Source of the DNA: Hyphomicrobium sp.
GTDB lineage: Bacteria; Pseudomonadota; Alphaproteobacteria; Rhizobiales; Hyphomicrobiaceae
Direction of reading: 5' to 3'
NCBI GenBank assembly: GCA_019748215.1
Contig: JAIEPV010000195.1
Span: 1-33,568 of the forward strand
DNA length: 33,568 nucleotides
Position numbers and translations under genes: made by a program
Part shown: in pieces, positions 19,593-26,392 of the stretch
Position numbering within the stretch: the first letter of the stretch is position 1
Layout of the letters: each line of letters starts with the position of its first letter
Notes under the pieces: model-generated
The model's database searches: none
What the model saw: only the letters and a program-made list of their open reading frames with translations
What the model was told of the DNA's origin: nothing

Positions 19593-19934
19593 GATGGATT
19601 TCCTTCCTAGGTTATTTGTTGAAGTCGATTTTTGACGAATGCTAGATTTTCAGTTGGCGAGTAGAGCGACGTAAATCTGAATGAGGTGTCTTTCCCCGAT
19701 GGAGCAGCACGGGATCGAAACCGTCGTATTGCCCAACCTGTTATCGATTACGCCAGCACAGATCGGAGTGTTTCTCGGGTTTCGTTGACCACACGCGCTT
19801 GTGACTATGCGGCGGTCGTGCGTGATCGACGGCTGGTCGCGTATAAAAAAAAGCGCCCGTTCTTTTGGAACGGGCGCCAGTTTCGGCAGCACGGGGAAAG
19901 TCGGCCACCGCGACGTGTTTCACGGGTCAGAAAA
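19593..19934. other. Gap between the two secreted paralogues
   Basis: About 340 bases holding the leader of paralogue A, including its ribosome site near 19605, and the terminator of paralogue B (19845-19877). I see no second pqqA-like peptide or other gene here. Confidence 0.6.
19845..19877 (-). terminator. Terminator of secreted paralogue B
   Basis: A perfect 10-bp stem (19853-19862 with 19868-19877, loop TTTTG) is followed on the minus strand by eight T's. It lies 58 bases past the stop of paralogue B. Stem core and distance match the terminator after paralogue A (57 bases). Confidence 0.9.
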
Positions 19935-20231
19935 TTAGTTGATCTCGATCTTGGGTTCGGCGTGGCGAAGATCGATGGCGATGATGACGGTTTTGCCGTC
20001 TTTAGATGCCGTTCCGACCCAGCGGCCGCTGCCATCCTGATTGAGCGGCGACACATTGAGATAGCCCTGACGCACGAGATGCTGTCGAGCTTCCAAAGCG
20101 GCGCCCGTCTCAGCCAGAACTGCCTTCTGTGCAGCGGCATCGTTCGTTCCAGCGGGCGCGGCCGTTTCGGCGAATGCCGGCGCCGAGAGCGCTGCAACTG
20201 AAAGCGATGTCAGGACAAATTTGCGGATCAT
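19935..20231 (-). CDS. Small secreted protein, PepSY-like (paralogue B)
   Basis: A 98-residue exported protein: signal peptide FVLTSLSVAALSAPAFA (cleavage near residue 21), an Ala-rich linker, then ARQHLVRQGYLNVSPL and GRWVGTASKDGKTVIIAIDL, which align with paralogue A residue for residue. The second ATG of an ATGATG pair is chosen because GAGGAG is 6 bases upstream. It follows pqqA on the same strand by about 107 bases with no terminator between them, so both may share a transcript. Base composition is like its neighbours. Function unknown; the family is seen as short envelope proteins. Confidence 0.82.
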   Translation of the reverse strand: MIRKFVLTSLSVAALSAPAFAETAAPAGTNDAAAQKAVLAETGAALEARQHLVRQGYLNVSPLNQDGSGRWVGTASKDGKTVIIAIDLRHAEPKIEIN

Positions 20232-20338
20232 CATCGTCTCCTCGAAATTTTTTGAATTTATGTCTTTGTTGCCGGGGGCGGCCAGAGAGCTGACCGGTCT
20301 GACGAAGTTGCCTTCGTCGATGGCAAACTGGCGCAGCG

Positions 20339-20428
20339 TTAGATTAGATCGATTTCCGCTGGCATATAGCTGGTGACCTCGAGGCCAACTTCCTGCTCGC
20401 GAACGGCTGGTTTTGTCCAAAGCTTCAT
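20339..20428 (-). CDS. pqqA: Coenzyme PQQ precursor peptide PqqA (orphan copy)
   Basis: A 29-residue peptide with AGGAG six bases before the ATG. It begins MKLWTKPAVREQEVG and contains LEVTSYMPAEIDLI. The PqqA hallmark is a Glu and a Tyr three residues apart (E-x3-Y), which PqqE crosslinks and which become the PQQ skeleton; here these are Glu17 and Tyr21 in EVTSY. The flanking G-(L/M)-EVTSY and the AEID tail match the Methylobacterium-type PqqA as I recall it. No pqqB, C, D or E is present in the window, so the enzymes must be encoded elsewhere. The next gene on the strand encodes secreted paralogue B. It could instead be a PqqA-like peptide feeding another pathway, but all precursor features are intact. 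Confidence 0.88.
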   Translation of the reverse strand: MKLWTKPAVREQEVGLEVTSYMPAEIDLI

Positions 20429-20733
20429 GGGAGGCTCCTGTTTATACATTAAGCGGCGCTCGAGATGATCACCGCGTCTGATGTGGAGATAGGGCTGGCA
20501 GCGCTTAAATGCCAGACACGTTGCCGTGGCGATCGCCGCTCATTTCGTGAGCTTTTGTGATCGAGTGATCACCGGTTGGTGCAGTGGCGTTGTCTGACAA
20601 AATCGTAATGTTCTGGGGCGCTTTTTTACATCGTTGGGATGCTCAACGCTCCCGCCATGAGCTTGTCAGCGCGACGCGATCAATCAATAATCAGAGCTGT
20701 TGCCGCCGATCACCGCAGTTGGAACCGTTCCCT
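20429..20733. other. Divergent region between pqqA and the thioredoxin-like gene
   Basis: About 305 bases that must hold promoters for both sides. A TATAAA at about 20441-20446 (minus strand) lies too close to the pqqA ribosome site to be a convincing -10 box. No repeat or RNA is recognised. An upstream in-frame extension of the thioredoxin-like gene into this gap has no ribosome site. Confidence 0.4.
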
Positions 20734-21258
20734 ATGATGAGATTGCTTGCCCTCGTAGCCGGCGTTTTGCTGAACATCATGCCGGTCAGCGCGAAATCGC
20801 CAGATCTGGCCGACGCGTGGAACGGTGCCGAGATCAATTGGCGAGATATTAAAAGCGGAATTTACGAAGCATCGACGTCGGGCAAGACGGCGATCATGGT
20901 TTTTCATGCGCCTTGGTGTTCGGCATGCAAGCGCTATCGCGAAGTATTTAAAGATGCGGGCGTGGTGGCAGCGTCGAAGAAATTCGTCATGATCCTGGTC
21001 GATGCGGACGCCGACAAGATGACGAACGGGGCGTTCTCGCCCGATGGCACCTATGTGCCACGAACACTTTTCATGAATTCACAGGGCGATGTGCTGACCA
21101 GGTTTGTCGGCAAGGATCCGAAGTATCCGCACACGATTGACGTCGATGATCCCAACGAGCTACGGAAGCTGATGTTGAATGCATCGTCGGCTGCCGCGCC
21201 CGATGGCATGGCGGTGGAGCACTCCACCAAGACGTCGACCGGAGCGCGGCTCGATTGA
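20734..21258 (+). CDS. Exported thioredoxin-fold protein, ERp18/AGR-like
   Basis: About 174 residues with a signal peptide (LLALVAGVLLNIMPVSA, cleavage near residue 20) followed by a thioredoxin fold. The active site is WCSAC (Cys62, Cys65 from the ATG at 20734). The region INWRDIKSGIYEASTSGK, then FSPDGTYVPRTLFM, closely resembles eukaryotic ERp18/TXNDC12 and AGR proteins, where an LSPDG-YVPR segment carries the cis-proline loop. It is probably a periplasmic disulfide reductase, isomerase or oxidase. The start is one of two adjacent ATGs. A longer reading from 20584 has no ribosome site. It precedes the ceramidase-like gene by 14 bases and is likely co-transcribed with it. Confidence 0.87.
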   Translation: MMRLLALVAGVLLNIMPVSAKSPDLADAWNGAEINWRDIKSGIYEASTSGKTAIMVFHAPWCSACKRYREVFKDAGVVAASKKFVMILVDADADKMTNGAFSPDGTYVPRTLFMNSQGDVLTRFVGKDPKYPHTIDVDDPNELRKLMLNASSAAAPDGMAVEHSTKTSTGARLD

Positions 21259-21272
21259 AGCTGAGGTGAGCC

Positions 21273-21983
21273 GTGACATGGTCTCAGCAGCTTTTCAATT
21301 ATTGTGAGCGTGGCCTCGAACCATCGTTTTGGGCCGAACCCTTCAACGCGGTTTCCAATGTCGCATTTATCGTTGCGGCTGGTGCGGCTGCGATCTTCGC
21401 ACGTCGACACCGCCGTTCAAACGCAATCGAGTGGATGTTGATAGCGCTCGTCGCGGCGATCGGCATCGGCAGTTTTCTATTTCATACCTTTGCAACGCGT
21501 TGGGCAGCCGTGGCGGATACCGCGCCGATCGGCGTTTTTATGGTCGCCTACATGATCTTTGCGCTACGTCGATTTCTTTCAGCGCCTTGGCTGGCCGTCA
21601 TTGCAAGTGTCGCTCTGTTTATTTTTTCGTTCCGCACGATGAGCGCGGCGACTTGTGACCTGAGTTGGATGCCGATCACTGCCGGAGCAGGCCGCGCCTG
21701 CCTGAATGGATCGCTCGCCTATGGTCCAGCGCTCGTCGCCCTGGCCATTTTAGCAACCGGCGTTTTGATCACCCGACATCCAGCCGCAAGATGGATCTCG
21801 GCAGCAACCGCAGCTCTCGCGATTTCGTTGGCATTTCGCGCCTTTGATTTTGAAGTTTGCGGCTGGACAGAAGTGTTTGGGTCCGTGCGCGGCACTCACC
21901 CGTTGTGGCACCTCACGAACGCATTCGTGCTATATTTCCTGTTACGAGCCGCACTGCTGCCGACCGAGACAAGGCCGACTTAA
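21273..21983 (+). CDS. Alkaline ceramidase family membrane protein (CREST)
   Basis: A 236-residue protein with about seven membrane helices, of the alkaline ceramidase/CREST hydrolase family. All metal-site residues of human ACER3 (Ser77, His81, Asp92, His217, His221) have counterparts with matching spacing: Ser67 and His71 (GSFLFHTF), Asp82 (AVADTAPI), His209 and His213 (HPLWH). N-terminal YCERGLEPSFWAEPFNAVSN is also typical. The protein should therefore be a zinc-dependent membrane amidase or related hydrolase. The natural substrate in bacteria is unknown: ceramide-like or other N-acyl lipids are possible. It directly follows the thioredoxin-like gene. A tRNA gene lies 68 bases downstream. 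Confidence 0.88.
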   Translation: MTWSQQLFNYCERGLEPSFWAEPFNAVSNVAFIVAAGAAAIFARRHRRSNAIEWMLIALVAAIGIGSFLFHTFATRWAAVADTAPIGVFMVAYMIFALRRFLSAPWLAVIASVALFIFSFRTMSAATCDLSWMPITAGAGRACLNGSLAYGPALVALAILATGVLITRHPAARWISAATAALAISLAFRAFDFEVCGWTEVFGSVRGTHPLWHLTNAFVLYFLLRAALLPTETRPT

Positions 21984-22011
21984 AAATTTCGCCGCACCAT
22001 ATCGTCGGGCG

Positions 22012-22040
22012 TTGCCGTATCCGCTAACCCAGGCCATAAG
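22012..22040 (+). promoter_or_regulatory. Probable tRNA-Leu promoter
   Basis: TTGCCG (22012-22017) and CATAAG (22035-22040) are separated by 17 bases and end 11 bases before the mature tRNA. This is a good housekeeping-type promoter geometry, although the -10 box is not ideal. Confidence 0.5.
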
Positions 22041-22051
22041 GGCAGCGGCGT

Positions 22052-22137
22052 GCGGACGTGGTGGAATGGTAGACACACAGGACTTAAAATCCTGAGTTCG
22101 AAAGAGCGTGAGGGTTCGAGTCCCTCCGTCCGCACCA
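22052..22137 (+). tRNA. tRNA-Leu (anticodon UAA)
   Basis: An 86-base class II tRNA. The acceptor GCGGACG (22052-22058) pairs with CGTCCGC (22127-22133), and CCA is encoded at 22135-22137. The anticodon stem CAGGA/TCCTG frames the loop with TAA at 22085-22087. There is a long variable arm before the T loop GGTTCGAGTCC. It reads UUA and UUG codons. Confidence 0.97.
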
Positions 22138-22284
22138 GTTTTATTCGGCGCGTCACCAGATTTATATGTCGCGTTCCAACTCTCGTTCCGAGAGCCGGCC
22201 GGAATGCGCGGGTTGCGGTTCGAGGTTACACCTCTCACCAGCACTACTTTGACTGGCGCGCTTTCGATTGCCGCGACAGATGCT

Positions 22285-22325
22285 GTTGAAAAAATGGAAA
22301 TTGCCCCCGGGATCGCCGGGGGCAT
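22285..22325 (-). terminator. Terminator of the DUF892 gene
   Basis: A perfect 8-bp GC stem (22303-22310 with 22316-22323) is followed on the minus strand by AATTTCCATTTTTTC. It lies 26 bases past the stop of the gene at 22349. There is no T-run in the tRNA direction. Confidence 0.8.
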
Positions 22326-22348
22326 CATCGCCAAGGAGCGCACCGATA

Positions 22349-22840
22349 TTACGCGGCTGCTTCTTTGTTGAGCCGACTTTCAGCAAGCTTTGTAAGCTTG
22401 GCGTCGGCTGAATGCTCTTCCTTCAATGTCTGGCCGAGAACGTTGCTGGCGTCGGCCATGCCGAGCAACGTCGCCCACGAAACGAGCGTGCCATATCTCG
22501 TAATTTCGTAATGTTCGACTGCCTGTGCTGCGGCGATCATGGCCGCGTCGCGTGTATCGGGATCCTTGATTTCAGTCATCAATTCGTCAGCTTCTTTGAG
22601 GATGCCGTCGATAGCAGGACACGTCTCGCCTTTGGCTTTCGCGCCGGCCATTTTAAAGACGTTCTCGAGCCGCACCACGTGCTCCTTGCTCTCGGTCAAA
22701 TGCGCCGTGAAGGCTTTTGACAAGGTGTCTGAATCAGCGGCTTTGATCATCTTCGGTAAAGCTTTGAGAATTTGCTTTTCTGCGTAGTAAATGTCCTGCA
22801 GCGTATGCAGAAACAGATCGTTCAAATTTGCGATTTTCAT
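22349..22840 (-). CDS. Ferritin-like DUF892 stress protein (YciE/YciF type)
   Basis: A 163-residue four-helix protein of the DUF892/YciF family. Landmarks are the N-terminal LNDLFLHTLQDIYYAEKQIL, HLTESKEHVVRLENVF and the C-terminal AVEHYEITRYGTLVSWA and LKEEHSADAKLTKLA. The Glu and Glu-x2-His residues in these helices fit a carboxylate-bridged di-metal site. Members are induced by stress or sporulation-like states; the reaction is not known. Start at 22840 has GGGAG six bases upstream. A longer frame reading back to 23101 is not supported. It overlaps the stop of a small membrane ORF (ATGA) and sits under a GGAAC-N17-CGTT promoter. Confidence 0.93.
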   Translation of the reverse strand: MKIANLNDLFLHTLQDIYYAEKQILKALPKMIKAADSDTLSKAFTAHLTESKEHVVRLENVFKMAGAKAKGETCPAIDGILKEADELMTEIKDPDTRDAAMIAAAQAVEHYEITRYGTLVSWATLLGMADASNVLGQTLKEEHSADAKLTKLAESRLNKEAAA

Positions 22841-23028
22841 GTCACGCTCCCGAGCTTCAACGTACTGGCTGGCAGTACCGAGAAAAAACGCGGCGTGTCC
22901 GACTTGGTTCCTGGCCTTGGTTTTGATGCCAATTTGTCCGACCGCTCGGTGCGTTCCGACAAAATCAACATGCCGATAATGGCGGCACAACTGGCGACGA
23001 GACCTAAATGCATGACGAGCAGCAGCAT
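22837..23028 (-). CDS. Small predicted membrane protein (63 residues), first cistron before DUF892
   Basis: The product opens MLLLVMHLGLVASCAAIIGM, which should form one membrane helix, then a Lys/Arg/Ser-rich cytoplasmic-type tail. GGAG lies about 9 bases upstream of the ATG. The stop overlaps the DUF892 start (ATGA), which suggests translational coupling. The stress-type promoter at 23072-23097 would start transcripts about 35 bases before this ATG. I do not recognise the family. It could also be a chance frame in the leader, though three independent signals favour it. Confidence 0.5.
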   Translation of the reverse strand: MLLLVMHLGLVASCAAIIGMLILSERTERSDKLASKPRPGTKSDTPRFFSVLPASTLKLGSVT

Positions 23029-23071
23029 GTGCGCAAACTCCGGAACGGGCCATTAAATTACCAGACCAAGC

Positions 23072-23097
23072 AACGCTTAGCGGGGGACGCGAGTTCC
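23072..23097 (-). promoter_or_regulatory. EcfG-type general stress promoter
   Basis: On the minus strand GGAAC (23097-23093) and CGTT (23075-23072) are separated by 17 bases. This matches the consensus for the alphaproteobacterial general-stress sigma factor EcfG (GGAAC-N16-18-CGTT). It points at the small membrane ORF and DUF892, a gene type often in that regulon. Confidence 0.7.
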
Positions 23098-23245
23098 ACA
23101 TGGAAGAAATACGTTTGGCCGGGCGTTTTGCTCGGCGGAGTGCGTCATTGTATCGGCATGGCTGACCAAGCTAATTCATATAGCGTCACGACCGCGCGTC
23201 AGCTGAATAAGGCGCGGGTGAACCAGGGACGAAACAGGATTGCTC

Positions 23246-23608
23246 ATGGATGAGATGCCAACAGCCGAGCCAGTTATTGTCCCGCCGAGTGACCAGCAGG
23301 TGCAGCAAAAGTTCGACCGGCTGCTCGAGCGATTGAACTTATCGCTGCCGCAACGCATCGCGGTTGCGGTCGCTTGGGTCGTGCGACCGGAAATGATCTG
23401 GGTGCGGGTTCCGCTCGCGCTGATATTGGTTGTCGGCGGCGTCTTTTCGTTTTTGCCTTTACTTGGCATCTGGATGTTGCCGCTCGGCATAATGCTGCTG
23501 GCCATCGACGTCGATCCGGTGCGCCGATGGGTCGTGCGAACATGGCCGAAGATAGAAGCCCGCATTCGCCTTTATCGCGCCAAGCGAGCGAAGGCGAAAC
23601 AGCAGTGA
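23246..23608 (+). CDS. Small conserved membrane protein of unknown function
   Basis: A 120-residue protein with an N-terminal soluble part (QQVQQKFDRLLERLNLSLPQR), two membrane helices (IWVRVPLALILVVGGVFSFL and GIWMLPLGIMLLAIDV) and a basic tail (RLYRAKRAKAKQQ). The hairpin VRVPL-GGVFSFLP-LGIWMLPLG-LLAIDV recurs in small unnamed proteins of Rhizobiales. The ATG at 23246 is used; a TTG two codons earlier is less likely. CAGGA is nearby. It converges with the FAD monooxygenase (16-base gap). Confidence 0.78.
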   Translation: MDEMPTAEPVIVPPSDQQVQQKFDRLLERLNLSLPQRIAVAVAWVVRPEMIWVRVPLALILVVGGVFSFLPLLGIWMLPLGIMLLAIDVDPVRRWVVRTWPKIEARIRLYRAKRAKAKQQ

Positions 23609-23624
23609 CGATGAGGGCGAAGTC

Positions 23625-24824
23625 TCACGTTGCGTCGCGCCAGCCATAAAGCCAATCGTAGTGGCGCATCACGCTCACGCCGGGCATAGATTTCAACAGT
23701 CCATTACGGGCGGCGGCGGGCAATCCGCCCAACTGATAAGCTCGGCCGTTGCTTATCGAAGACGCAGCAACGCGCGCAGTCCGCGTCATCCGCGCTGACT
23801 GGTAGAGCTGCAAGGCTTGCGGGATGTTGGTGGGATATGCCGACATCAGGCGCGCGAGCACGACGCTATCTTCTAGGGCGAGCACGCCACCTTGCGCGAG
23901 GAACGGCAGAATTGGGTGCGCGGCATCGCCGAGGAGCGCGGCTCGGCCGCTGGTCCAGTTGAGAAGCGGCGGCATTGTATGGAGTGACCACATCCGCCAT
24001 GCCTCAGCGTTGGCGATAAGAGTTTTGAGGTCGTGGGCAAAGTCACGGGTGAGGTCGAGCAGCGTGTCTCGGGCAGCGGGCGCGCTCCAGGTCTGCACAG
24101 ACTGCGCATCGCTGACGATGACGACGACAGCAATTTCACGCCCGGCACTGACCGGATAGTGGACGGTATGCGAGCCCGGCGACAGCCACACGTGCACACT
24201 GTTGGGCTGAAGATTTGAAGGAAGATTGTCGATGGAGACCAGTGTCCGATACGCCGATTTGCCAACTGGTTTCGGAGCGCACGGCGATGCGATTGCCGGT
24301 CGCAGAGCTGACCACAATCCATCGGCGGCGATCAGCGCCAGCGCCGCGTGTCGCGAGCCGCTGGCATGGATGGCCGATAGCCTATCGACGGATGTCTCGA
24401 ACGCCATGATGGTCGAACCGGTGCTCAATGTGACGAGCGGCTCGTTGCGCGCGGTTTTAAGGAGGGCTGCATGCAGGTGCGTCCGCTGCACCGTCCAGTA
24501 AGGAGAGCCGTGCCGTTGCGCGATCCAGTCGCCGAGCGGCAATTCTGTGATGGTTCGGCCGGTCTGGCCATTGTGCACGACGATGCTCTCGGGTGCCGAG
24601 ACGTTTGGCAAAAGCGCGTCGGCAATGCCAAGCTGGCGCAAAATGCGGCTGCCGTTCGGGCCGATCTGAATACCGGCGCCGTCTTCGGAAAAGGCGTCGC
24701 GGCGTTCGTGGACATGCGAGGCAATGCCGCGACGGGCGAGTGCGATGGCGGCCGTCAATCCGCCGATGCCGCCACCTGCGATTGCGACCGGCAACGGACT
24801 GCCTCGCTCACCTTCGGCGGCCAT
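23625..24824 (-). CDS. FAD-dependent monooxygenase (salicylate hydroxylase / UbiH-like)
   Basis: A 399-residue group A flavin monooxygenase. It has the N-terminal dinucleotide fold VAIAGGGIGGLTAAIALARRG (GxGxxG), the mid-protein DG-type loop (ALIAADGLWSALRPAIA) and the FAD-ribityl GD motif (LLGDAAHPILPF). The order and length match NahG/3-hydroxybenzoate 6-hydroxylase-like enzymes, which hydroxylate an aromatic with NAD(P)H and O2; ubiquinone hydroxylases are close alternatives. The true substrate is unclear. Start at 24824 gives the typical N-terminus. It begins four bases after the stop of the zinc-finger gene, so they are one unit. Confidence 0.9.
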   Translation of the reverse strand: MAAEGERGSPLPVAIAGGGIGGLTAAIALARRGIASHVHERRDAFSEDGAGIQIGPNGSRILRQLGIADALLPNVSAPESIVVHNGQTGRTITELPLGDWIAQRHGSPYWTVQRTHLHAALLKTARNEPLVTLSTGSTIMAFETSVDRLSAIHASGSRHAALALIAADGLWSALRPAIASPCAPKPVGKSAYRTLVSIDNLPSNLQPNSVHVWLSPGSHTVHYPVSAGREIAVVVIVSDAQSVQTWSAPAARDTLLDLTRDFAHDLKTLIANAEAWRMWSLHTMPPLLNWTSGRAALLGDAAHPILPFLAQGGVLALEDSVVLARLMSAYPTNIPQALQLYQSARMTRTARVAASSISNGRAYQLGGLPAAARNGLLKSMPGVSVMRHYDWLYGWRDAT

Positions 24825-24828
24825 CGGC

Positions 24829-25071
24829 TCACGCCGCGTCTGCGACGAGGCTGTTCTTTGGGTCGCTCTCGGTCGCCGCCAAGCGGCCATCGTGGATGAA
24901 CAGGGTCGAGCAATAGGGACAGATGATTTGCCCATCTTGGCCCATATCCAGATACACGTGGGGGTGGTCGAACGGCGGTCGCGCGCCCATGCAATTGAAC
25001 TCTTTAACGCCGATGAAAATGCGCTCGGCGCCGCTGTCGTTGGCGAAATGGGGAATGAATGCGCCTGCCAT
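24829..25071 (-). CDS. Zinc-finger protein, NDUFS6 / zf-CHCC type
   Basis: An 80-residue protein of the zf-CHCC family, homologous to the zinc subunit of respiratory complex I (NDUFS6). Cys27-x8-His36, then Cys51 and Cys54 form the zinc site in FNCMGARPPFDHPHVYLD and ICPYCSTLF. The ATG at 25071 begins MAGAFIPHFAND. Longer upstream frames are Arg-rich and not supported. In alphaproteobacteria such stand-alone genes are usual and not next to nuo; here it is followed by the FAD monooxygenase. It diverges from the hydrolase gene at 25236. Confidence 0.88.
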   Translation of the reverse strand: MAGAFIPHFANDSGAERIFIGVKEFNCMGARPPFDHPHVYLDMGQDGQIICPYCSTLFIHDGRLAATESDPKNSLVADAA

Positions 25072-25235
25072 GATGACGTCCGTTGCTGAGATGCGAACCG
25101 GCTTCAGTCGAGTGCCAGGACGGTACCGCGCCCGGCGCATCAATGGTAGGGGACTGACGTCAACATGTCGCCGCAGGGTCTGTCCGATGCAGTGTTTCAA
25201 GCGAGGCGTCTGTGCTTCAGAAAAACGGACGTGAG

Positions 25236-26057
25236 ATGAGCGAACCACAGTTTTTTGACAGTGATGGCGTGCGGATTGCCTATTTGGATAGGATCGTTGC
25301 CGACGGCGAGCGTCGGGACGTTGACGAGCCACATCGCGCGACAGTGGGCTTGCCGGTGCTTTTGATCCACGGTTTCGCGTCGAATATCGCGATGAACTGG
25401 GTTGCGACCGGGTGGGTCGAGGTGTTGGCGAGCGGCGGTCGCCGCGTCATCGCCATCGACAACCGGGGACATGGCGCCAGTGCCAAGCTCTACGACTTGG
25501 CCGACTACGGCGCGCCACTCATGGCGGAAGACGCTCGCCGCCTGCTCGATCATCTTGGCGTCGAAAAGGCCCACGTCGTCGGCTACTCGATGGGCTCGCG
25601 CATTGCCGCGTTTTTGGCGCTGGCGCATCGCGACCGTGTGGCGAGCCTGGTGTTCGGCGGCCTTGGCATCAACATGGTGCGCGGCATGGCCGGCACCGGA
25701 CCGATCGCGGTCGCGCTGGAGGCAAAGTCGATCGATGACGTGACCAATCCGACCGCGCGAACATTCCGCGCTTTCGCCGAGCACACGAACAGCGATCTGC
25801 GGGCGCTGGCTGCGTGCATCAGGTCGTCGCGCGCCAAAATTTCGGCCGAGATGATTGGCCAACTCGCGTGCCCGGTGCTGGTGGCCGTCGGCGAGCACGA
25901 CGTGATCGGAGGGTCGGCGTCGGCGCTGGCTGACTTGATGCCGACGGCACGCGCCTTCACGATTGCCGGTCGCGAACACATGAAAGCCGTCGGTGACCGG
26001 ACCTTCAAAGCCGAGGCCGCGCGCTTCCTCGACGACGTCGAGAATTCGCAAGCCTGA
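25236..26057 (+). CDS. Alpha/beta hydrolase
   Basis: A 273-residue cytosolic alpha/beta hydrolase. The oxyanion strand is LLIHGFASNIAMNW, the nucleophile elbow VVGYSMGSRIAA with its Ser, the acid Asp in VAVGEHDVIGG and the His in IAGREHMKAVGD. IDNRGHGASAK is the loop of the cap strand. No signal peptide is present. The start at 25236 is preferred over an upstream GTG. In Rhizobiales this hydrolase commonly sits next to the zinc-finger and FAD-monooxygenase genes, but its substrate is unknown. It stands divergent to them, with about 165 bases for promoters. Confidence 0.9.
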   Translation: MSEPQFFDSDGVRIAYLDRIVADGERRDVDEPHRATVGLPVLLIHGFASNIAMNWVATGWVEVLASGGRRVIAIDNRGHGASAKLYDLADYGAPLMAEDARRLLDHLGVEKAHVVGYSMGSRIAAFLALAHRDRVASLVFGGLGINMVRGMAGTGPIAVALEAKSIDDVTNPTARTFRAFAEHTNSDLRALAACIRSSRAKISAEMIGQLACPVLVAVGEHDVIGGSASALADLMPTARAFTIAGREHMKAVGDRTFKAEAARFLDDVENSQA

Positions 26058-26392
26058 GATGGCGGGGCTTCGAACCACGTCATCGCCACTCGTCCGAAAG
26101 CTGGGCCTGGAAGCCAAGATACGTCGAGATGCACAACGGTAGCTCTGCCATGTGACGCAGCAACATTTGCAGCCGCGTGCATATACAAATCCCTTGGAGA
26201 GTGAAGTCAGGCGCTGGCGATCGTTGTCCGTCACGCTTGTCTAACTGTTTCCTTGACGGACACTGCGATTTCTACTGCCGCCGCCGGCCCGCCCAATGCG
26301 CAACGCAAATCAGCCTGAAACGGCGCGCAAGATCGCTTTGGTTTGGGGACCTTTACTCAGCATTAAGCCTAACGAGGGTAGCGTCCCCGCCT
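26058..26392 (+). other. Non-coding stretch before the extensin-like gene
   Basis: About 335 bases between the hydrolase and the extensin-like gene. The upstream in-frame reading from 26177 is Cys/Arg-rich and implausible. A TTGACG lies at about 26252 without a good -10 partner. No repeat or RNA is recognised. Confidence 0.45.

Noticed and set aside
22052-22348. Possible integration site at tRNA-Leu
   Set aside because: No direct repeat of the tRNA 3' end, no integrase and no change in gene content follow; the neighbourhood is core chromosome.
25197-26234. Minus-strand open frame of 345 codons opposite the alpha/beta hydrolase
   Set aside because: The plus strand carries an intact catalytic triad. 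The antisense product has no motif and spans the promoter region of two other genes.
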